From an uncultured Bacteroidota bacterium (GTDB taxonomy: Bacteria > Bacteroidota > Bacteroidia > Flavobacteriales > Flavobacteriaceae), in the NCBI GenBank assembly GCA_903920835.1, contig CAIXNQ010000119.1, positions 1 to 12,591 on the forward strand: a DNA stretch of 12,591 bases. Direction: 5' to 3'. The notes below the pieces were generated by a model. It was not told the origin of the DNA. It ran no database searches and was given only the letters and a program-made list of their open reading frames with translations. Both the position numbers and the translations under genes were made by a program. Positions 1 to 6,400 of the stretch are shown one piece after another. Numbering within the stretch: the first letter of the stretch is position 1; every line of letters begins with the position of its first letter.

Positions 1-318
1 TCAAATAAATCGAATAATTTATTCCAGCTAGCACAGCTACTGTAATAGATTTTATTTTTTCTTCAGATATTTTATTGTCTGCCTTATAAATAAACACCAA
101 TGGGAAAGAGGTTCAGTCACTATAAACAAAACATCAAATGGATCGCCGATAAATCTAATTGTTTCATAAATAAAACCATAATTGCAAGAAAAATAATGGA
201 GGGGAAGAACACTCGGTCGTATCTGATTTTTTTCAATTCAAAATCATCTTCATATTTGTTGCTGTTTCCTTTTGGGATTTCAACGAGCACATCCTATGAG
301 TTTTTTCTATAAATCCAT
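1..318 (-). pseudogene. ppa: decayed soluble inorganic pyrophosphatase (family I), cut by the window edge
   Basis: Family I pyrophosphatase hydrolyses cytosolic PPi to phosphate. Minus-strand translation gives successive pieces of this family in three different frames. The first, from 293 to about 183, starts DVLVEIPKGNSNKYE, the conserved N-terminal substrate-binding stretch. The second, from 180 to about 112, reads YGFIYET...GDPFDVL..VTEP, the metal-binding signature region. The third, from 112 to 1, reads SFPLVFIYKADNKISEEKI, matching the 'ADDKGPDEKII' part. Lesions: a stop codon (294-296) just before DVLVE, a one-base loss near 181-185 (GCA-AT-TAT where 'PANYG' is expected), and a deletion of about 10 codons plus frameshift near 110. 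The first Asp of the DxDPxD metal site is Ile. A candidate original ATG is at 316-318. Several independent lesions make a sequencing error unlikely. The rest of the gene would lie left of the window. Confidence 0.82.
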
Positions 319-345
319 AGTAAATATAATTGAACTTGATTACCA

Positions 346-372
346 CCAATATAGTAACCGAATTTATATTGG
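346..372. repeat. AT-rich inverted repeat between ppa remnant and O-methyltransferase
   Basis: CCAATATA (346-353) and TATATTGG (365-372) form an 8-bp inverted repeat around an 11-base loop in the 93-bp AT-rich gap. It follows the methyltransferase stop codon on the minus strand, so it could be a weak terminator, but no clear T-run follows. It could equally be an operator of the dead ppa gene. Function not established. Confidence 0.35.
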
Positions 373-411
373 CTATAAATGAAAGAAATATAGTAAAATT
401 TGAAATAATAA

Positions 412-1053
412 TCACAAAACTCTAGTAACTGTAAGACCATCACGAATTGGCAATAAAACAGTTTCAACTCTTGGGTCTTCGTTTACCAGTTTGTTATATT
501 CTAAAAGTACTTTGGTGCTGTTGTCTTTTTCGCTGAGTGGTTCAACCACTTTGCCGCTCCAGAGCACATTGTCAGATAAAATCATTCCGCCTTTATTCAT
601 TTTTGGCACTATTAAATTGAAATAGTTGATGTAGTTTTCTTTGTCAGCATCAATAAAAACCAAATCAAATTGAACATCAAGCGTTGGAATAATTGAAATT
701 GCTTCGCCAAGATATTGCTTTATTTGATTTCCCCACGGTGATTTATCAAAATGTTTTCTTTGAAAATCAACAAGTTCTTCTTTGATATCAATCGTATGCA
801 AAGTGCCATCTTGCTGCATTCCTTCGCACAAACACAAAGCAGAATAACCAGTATAGGTTCCGATTTCGAGGATATTTTTTGGTCGAACTAGTTTTGAAAA
901 CATGCTCAAAACCCTTCCTTGAAAATGACCACTCAACATTCTAGGTAACAGAATTTTTTGATAAGTTTCTTTATTTAATGCTGCTAAATGTTGGGGTTCT
1001 TGAGCGGAATGTTGTTCGATATAATCTTCGAGGTCTTGTGAAAGGAAGTGCAT
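412..1053 (-). CDS. cation-dependent SAM O-methyltransferase (family 3, caffeoyl-CoA-OMT-like)
   Basis: A complete 213-residue class I SAM-dependent methyltransferase of the PF01596 type, cytosolic and usually dimeric. SAM-binding motif I is at 61-70 (ILEIGTYTGY). The acidic SAM-ribose position is in TIDIKEE (87-93). The IDADK motif (134-138) supplies metal ligand D135, and LSDN (159-162) supplies D161 and N162, the other two divalent-cation ligands. The VLWSGKV stretch that follows is typical. Family members methylate catechol-like hydroxyls, but the substrate of the bacterial housekeeping version is generally unknown and nothing here identifies it. The start is ATG at 1053, about 20 bases after the expected transcription start of a well-formed promoter; no Shine-Dalgarno sequence is obvious, which is normal in this phylum. 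It diverges from rlmN. Confidence 0.9.
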   Translation of the reverse strand: MHFLSQDLEDYIEQHSAQEPQHLAALNKETYQKILLPRMLSGHFQGRVLSMFSKLVRPKNILEIGTYTGYSALCLCEGMQQDGTLHTIDIKEELVDFQRKHFDKSPWGNQIKQYLGEAISIIPTLDVQFDLVFIDADKENYINYFNLIVPKMNKGGMILSDNVLWSGKVVEPLSEKDNSTKVLLEYNKLVNEDPRVETVLLPIRDGLTVTRVL

Positions 1054-1079
1054 TTTCTAATTATAGATTTAATTTTCGT

Positions 1080-1108
1080 CAAAGTTATCAAATTATCAAA
1101 TAAACAAA
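1080..1108 (-). promoter_or_regulatory. Bacteroidetes-type promoter of the O-methyltransferase gene
   Basis: On the minus strand TTTG (1108-1105) is followed after exactly 17 bp by TAACTTTG (1087-1080), a full match to the Bacteroidetes -33/-7 consensus TTG-N17-23-TAnnTTTG. Transcription would start near 1074-1076, leaving a leader of about 20 bases before the ATG at 1053. Confidence 0.75.
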
Positions 1109-1122
1109 TCGTCAATTTAAAC

Positions 1123-1130
1123 TAAATTTG
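1123..1130 (+). promoter_or_regulatory. -7 promoter element of rlmN, placing the start point at the ATG
   Basis: TAAATTTG is a perfect match to the Bacteroidetes -7 element and ends only four bases before the rlmN ATG (1135). With the element centred at -7, transcription would begin at or within a base or two of the A of the ATG, giving a leaderless mRNA. No good TTG lies 17-23 bp upstream, so the -33 half is weak or absent. Confidence 0.6.
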
Positions 1131-1134
1131 CCCC

Positions 1135-2178
1135 ATGCAAAATGAAAAAAGAGATATTAGAGCTTTATCAAAAGACCAACTTAGAGATTTTTTTGTAACC
1201 AATGGTGACAAAGCTTTCAGAGGAAATCAAGTCTATGAATGGCTGTGGAGCAAAGGGGCGCATAGTTTTGATGACATGACAAATCTTTCTAAAGAAACAC
1301 GTTCAATGCTCGAATCGAACTTTGTAATCAATCATATTAAAGTTGATTTAATGCAACGAAGTAGTGATGGCACAGTCAAAAATGCAGTTCGTTTGCACGA
1401 TGGTTTGGTAGTTGAAAGTGTTTTGATTCCGACACCAACCCGAACTACGGCTTGTGTGTCAAGTCAAGTTGGTTGCAGTTTGGATTGTAATTTCTGCGCG
1501 ACAGCACGTCTAAAACGAATGCGAAATTTAGAACCCGGCGAAATCTATGATCAAGTTTTGGCAATTGACAGAGAAAGCCGATTGTATTACAATCATCCGC
1601 TCTCGAATATCGTTTTTATGGGAATGGGTGAGCCATTAATGAATTATAACAACGTTATCAAAGCAATCGAAATGATTACTTCAGACGAAGGATTAGGAAT
1701 GTCTCCAAAGCGAATCACGGTTTCAACCTCTGGAATTCCGAAAATGATTCGAAAAATGGCCGATGATGAAGTGAAATTTAAACTAGCGGTGTCGTTACAT
1801 TCTGCAATTGATGAGGTTCGTGCAGAGATTATGCCTTTCAGTAAAAACTTCCCTTTAATAGAACTCAGAGACAGTTTAATTTATTGGTATCAAAAAACCA
1901 AAAGCAAAATTACTTACGAATATGTCGTTTGGAAAGGCATCAACGACAACAAAGAAGCAGTAGAAGCTTTGGTTAAATTCTGCAAATACGTGCCTTGCAA
2001 AGTAAATTTAATTGAATACAATCCAATTGACGACGGCATTTTCCAGCAAGCTTCGGAACAGGCAGTTCAAGATTATATTGTTGCGTTGTCAAAAATTGAT
2101 GTCGTAGCAAAAGTGCGCAACAGTAGAGGCAAAGACATCGATGCAGCTTGTGGACAGCTGGCCAATAAAGAAGCATAG
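1135..2178 (+). CDS. rlmN: dual-specificity 23S rRNA/tRNA adenine-C2 methyltransferase RlmN
   Basis: Radical-SAM enzyme that methylates C2 of A2503 in 23S rRNA and A37 of some tRNAs, affecting translational fidelity. The 347-residue length is normal. The radical-SAM cluster motif CxxxCxxC is C114, C118 and C121. C107 sits seven residues before it, matching E. coli RlmN C118, and C339 (AACGQL) matches the catalytic methyl-carrying Cys C355; both mechanistic cysteines are therefore present. The GMGEP motif is at 163-167 and the SAM-binding stretch PKRITVSTSG at 191-200. Those two cysteines favour RlmN; Cfr belongs to the same superfamily, but the N-terminal region and setting here are housekeeping. 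ATG 1135 is chosen because the frame gives the usual N-terminus directly behind the -7 promoter element. Confidence 0.96.
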   Translation: MQNEKRDIRALSKDQLRDFFVTNGDKAFRGNQVYEWLWSKGAHSFDDMTNLSKETRSMLESNFVINHIKVDLMQRSSDGTVKNAVRLHDGLVVESVLIPTPTRTTACVSSQVGCSLDCNFCATARLKRMRNLEPGEIYDQVLAIDRESRLYYNHPLSNIVFMGMGEPLMNYNNVIKAIEMITSDEGLGMSPKRITVSTSGIPKMIRKMADDEVKFKLAVSLHSAIDEVRAEIMPFSKNFPLIELRDSLIYWYQKTKSKITYEYVVWKGINDNKEAVEALVKFCKYVPCKVNLIEYNPIDDGIFQQASEQAVQDYIVALSKIDVVAKVRNSRGKDIDAACGQLANKEA

Positions 2179-2200
2179 CCAGCTGTACAAACTTTTTATT
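2154..2200 (+). terminator. rho-independent terminator overlapping the rlmN stop codon
   Basis: ACAGCTGGC (2154-2162) pairs perfectly with GCCAGCTGT (2178-2186), a 9-bp GC-rich stem around a 15-base loop. A T-rich tract, ACTTTTTATTTT, follows at about 2190-2201. The last seven sense codons of rlmN and its TAG lie in the stem-loop. In the other direction no T-run follows, so it looks like a one-way terminator for rlmN facing the convergent lipoprotein gene. Confidence 0.7.
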
Positions 2201-3319
2201 TTAGTGAATTAATTTTGTTTGCAAAAATTCTTCTGTAGTTTGATTACCAGTTTGTGGAAAAGGCAATGTTACACCTGGCACTTGATTTAAACTATAATTG
2301 ATTACGGTTTTATTATATACCATTCCAATATTTTTAGCATAGTATTGAGTTGAAGTTAATACATCTTGGGCATCCATTAATGTATATGTAATGGGAGTTC
2401 CAAATAACAATACTTGGGTATTTATCTGTAAATTTAAAATTACTTTTGTTTTCTTTAGGTCGTTATAGGTTACTCCGTCAGAAAGATAAGTTGTCAAGCT
2501 ACCATCAGAAACCGTTTTCAAAGTATAGGTAATCGTTAAAGGAATTGCTGGAGTTGTTCCAGAAGCTGGAATTGTTTGATTAATAACTCCATTTTGCGTG
2601 CTTAATATATCTCCTGAGTTAGCACTTTCTTTAAAAATAATAAGGTCTGATGTATTAAAACTAATAGGAGCAATCTGGGTATTTAAACTAAAAGTAATTG
2701 TTCCAGTTAATTTCAGCTGATTATTATCAACACGAATCCCATTATTTCGTAATGAAGTAGAAAAGAATCCAACAGGAAGTGCCTTTGTTTTCATTAATTT
2801 ATAGGTGTTTGTAGCAATGACGGTATCATGAACTACATATAACGAATCACGACTTGTTGTCGTTTGACCCGCTGTTTGAACTTTATAAGTCCAAAAATTT
2901 GTGTCTTTTAGTGGAAAAAAATCTGCAACACTAGTGATTTGTGTTGTTGTTAATGTAAGTTCATTTGTATAGGTTGGCGAACTTCCTGCTGCATTAATTG
3001 CACTAACTCTATAAGTATATGTAGTTGCTGGAGTTAAACCGGTGTCACTATAAGTAGTGATGTCTTTATTTGTAGTGCCAATTTGAGCATAAACTCCAGT
3101 TCCAGTTTTTCTCTCAATTATAAATGAAGTTTCATTTGTAGAATTATCTGTCCATGACAAACTAATTTCTGTTGGAGAAATAACCACTCCAGTCAAATTG
3201 GTAGGAGCTACAGGAACTGCTTGTGATCCAGAATTCGAATTAGAGTCGTTGCTTGTTGAACAACCTATCAAAAATAATAAAGACAAAGCAACACTTAAAA
3301 GTAATTTTATTTTTTTCAT
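2201..3319 (-). CDS. FN3-domain lipoprotein of unknown function
   Basis: A 372-residue secreted lipoprotein. Residues 1-20 are a lipoprotein signal peptide (charged MKKIK, hydrophobic core, lipobox FLIGC with C20 as the lipidated residue). A Ser/Asn-rich linker (21-37) follows; it lacks the clear acidic run of a Flavobacterium surface-export signal, so the leaflet and side of the membrane are uncertain. Residues about 38-128 form a fibronectin type III domain (APTNLTG, LSWTDNS, Y.YRVSAIN). The remaining ~240 residues begin FFPLKDTNFWTYKV and end with YYAKNIGMVY, resembling the 'FPL..G..W.Y' to 'wYa.giGmV' layout of many Bacteroidetes lipoproteins of unknown role. No catalytic motif is visible. 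It converges on rlmN with a 22-bp gap and lies downstream of purL on the same strand, 144 bp away. Confidence 0.85.
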   Translation of the reverse strand: MKKIKLLLSVALSLLFLIGCSTSNDSNSNSGSQAVPVAPTNLTGVVISPTEISLSWTDNSTNETSFIIERKTGTGVYAQIGTTNKDITTYSDTGLTPATTYTYRVSAINAAGSSPTYTNELTLTTTQITSVADFFPLKDTNFWTYKVQTAGQTTTSRDSLYVVHDTVIATNTYKLMKTKALPVGFFSTSLRNNGIRVDNNQLKLTGTITFSLNTQIAPISFNTSDLIIFKESANSGDILSTQNGVINQTIPASGTTPAIPLTITYTLKTVSDGSLTTYLSDGVTYNDLKKTKVILNLQINTQVLLFGTPITYTLMDAQDVLTSTQYYAKNIGMVYNKTVINYSLNQVPGVTLPFPQTGNQTTEEFLQTKLIH

Positions 3320-3389
3320 TTTGTTTAATTTTTAAAGAATGGTTAAAATATAAAATAAAGTCCAATTGACTTATTTTCAATTGTGGTAA

Positions 3390-3420
3390 CAAATAAAGTT
3401 ATAAAATATAACAAATCAAA
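3390..3420 (-). promoter_or_regulatory. possible promoter of the lipoprotein gene
   Basis: On the minus strand TTTG (3420-3417), 19 bp, then TTTATTTG (3397-3390), one mismatch from TAnnTTTG. It would give a leader of about 65 bases. An overlapping alternative, TAACTTTA (3401-3394), is also one mismatch away. The region is AT-rich, so chance matches are expected. Confidence 0.33.
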
Positions 3421-3463
3421 CTAAAACATAAAAATTAAGTTTTTTAAGTTAACTCATTTTGTT

Positions 3464-6400
3464 TTATGATTTGTTGATTTTGTTTTCAATCCACAACCTA
3501 GCATTCACAAAGGCTTCAATCCAAGGGGAAACTTTGTCGTTGCTATCTTTTGGATAAAATGCCCAATTCCACGGAAAAGTAGAGCGCTCAATATGCGGCA
3601 TCATAACCAAATGTCTTCCTGTAGCGTCACACATCATTGCGGTGTTGTAATCGGAACCGTTTGGATTGGCAGGATAACCTTCATAAGCATATTTGGCAAC
3701 AATATTATATTGACTTTCTTCGTAGGGTAATTTGAATTTTCCTTCGCCATGCGATACCCAAACGCCAAGCGTACTTTCAGCCAAAGTGGACAACATCACC
3801 GAGTTGTTTTCTTGAACTTTCACCGAAGTAAAAATACTTTCGTGTTTTTGCGAATCGTTGTGGTGCATTTTGCCATGAATTTCGTGCTCCGGATTAATTA
3901 ATTCCAATTCCATAAACAATTGGCAACCGTTGCAAATTCCAACTGATAAAGTATCTTCTCTTTTGTAGAAATTCTGTAAAGCTGTTTTTGCTTTTTCGTT
4001 ATATAAAAACGCTCCCGCCCAACCTTTGGCAGAACCCAAGACGTCTGAATTTGAGAAACCACCAACCGCACCAATAAACTGAATGTCTTCTAACGTTTCT
4101 CGTCCCGAAATCAAATCGGTCATGTGCACATCTTTTACATCAAATCCGGCAAAGTACATTGCATTTGCCATTTCACGCTCAGAATTACTTCCTTTTTCAC
4201 GAATGATGGCCGCTTTGGGTTTGGCACCACTTTCCTTAGCTGAGGGGTTGGGGGTGAGGCTACCAGCAAAGTGTTTCGGGAATGTATATTGCAAAGGTTG
4301 TTTACCTAAATTATCAAATCGCTCTTGTGCTTTGTTATTTTTGGTCTGTTTTTGGTCTAATAAAAAAGAAGTTTCAAACCATTTTTTACGTAAAGTCGAA
4401 AGTCGAAAGTCGAAAGACGAAAGTTGTAAAACGTCACCTTCAATTACACTTCCAATTTTAAATATTTCAATTCCTTCGAAAGCTTTTTCAAAAACATTAT
4501 CCTCTTTCGCTTGAAGTACCACTCCAATATTTTCTGCAAATAAGATTTTGATTAAATCTTTTTCTTTGAATGAATCAAATGAGATTTTTGCTCCTAAATT
4601 CACATCAGCAAAACACATTTCCAATAAAGTCGTAATCAAACCTCCGCTTCCAATATCATGCCCAGCAAGGATTTGTTCTACTTTGATTAAATCTTGAATA
4701 GTGTTGAATGCGTTCTTAAAGAAAACAGCATCTTTAATGGTTGGCGTTTCTGAACCTATTTTATTTAAAGTTTGCGCAAACGAACTACCGCCTAATTTAA
4801 AATCATCTTGCGATAAATTGATGTAGTAAATTGAACCTCCTTCACGTTGAAGAACGGGTTCTACTACTTTGGTAATGTTAGAACAATTTCCAGCTGCAGA
4901 AATAATCACCGTTCCTGGTGCAATCACTTCGTCGTTTGGATATTTTTGTTTCATGGAAAGCGAATCTTTTCCAGTCGGGATATTAATTCCTAATTCGATT
5001 GCAAAATCAGAACAAGCTTGCACGGCCTCGTACAATCGGGCATCTTCGCCTTCATTTTTACACGCCCACATCCAGTTAGCAGACAAGGAAACACTTTTTA
5101 AATTGTCTTTCAAAGGTGCAAAAACTATATTCGATAACGCTTCTCCGATGGCATTTCTGCTCCCCGCTTTTGGGTCAATCAACGCCGAAATAGGTGCGTG
5201 CCCAATAGAAGTCGCAATTCCTTCTTTTCCGTTATAATCTAAAGCCATTACGCCAACGTTGTTCAGAGGCAATTGCAGTGGCCCCACACATTGCTGCTTG
5301 GCTACTTTTCCGCCTACGCAACGATCGACTTTGTTGGTCAACCAATCTTTGCAAGCCACCGCTTCTAGTTGCAACACCGCATCTAAATAACTTGAAATGT
5401 TTTCAATAGAATATTCTAAATCGCTATACTTTCTATCGATTGTTTTATCGGTCATGATGGTTTTTGGTGCACTTCCAAATAGATCTTCTAAAGCAAAATC
5501 CATGGGTTTTTCTCCAGTTGATTTACTCTCAAAAGTAAATCGTTGGTCACCCGTAACGTCGCCCACTCGATACATCGGTGAACGCTCTCTGTCTGCAATG
5601 CGCTGCAAGAATTCAATGTTTTTTTGATCAATAACTAATCCCATGCGCTCTTGAGATTCGTTACCGATAATTTCTTTGGCAGATAGGGTAGGGTCGCCCA
5701 CCGGCAATTGGTCTAAATCAATCAATCCGCCAGTTGCTTCTACTAATTCTGACAAACAATTCAGATGCCCACCAGCTCCGTGGTCATGGATAGAAACAAT
5801 GGGGTTTTCATCGCTCTCAACTAGTCCACGAATGGCATTAGCGGCACGTTTTTGCATTTCAGGATTCGAACGTTGAATAGCGTTGAGTTCAATTCCCGAA
5901 CCAAAAGCGCCCGTATCGGCAGAAGAAACTGCAGCACCACCCATGCCAATTCTATAATTTTCGCCCCCAAGAATGACTATTTTATCGCCTGTTTTGGGTT
6001 CGTGTTTTTGCGCTTGTGAGGCTTTACCGTAGCCAATACCACCCGCTTGCATGATGACTTTATCGTAGCCAAGTTTACGATTGTCTAAATTAGCTTTGTC
6101 AAAGTCTTTAACTTTGACAAAGGTTTCTTGATGTTCAAACGTTAAAATAGAACCTGTTATCAAAGGTTGCCCGAATTTATTTCCAAAATCAGAAGCACCA
6201 TTGGACGCTTTGATTAAAATATCCACAGGTGTTTGATACAACCATTTGCGTTCTGTCATTCTGTTTTCATAATTCTTTTCGGAAAGTTCCAACGTCATGT
6301 CATTGGTGGTTTCCGCTCTTTCGGAAAGGTTCTCCGTCATGCCGTTGGAGGTTTCCGCTCTTTCGGAAAGGTTCTCCGTCGTGCCGTTGGAGGTTTCCGC

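Noticed and set aside
100..415. Small ORFs of 60-70 codons on both strands at the left end
   Set aside because: They lie over the ppa remnant in the wrong strand or frame; the ordered PPase fragments explain the sequence better.
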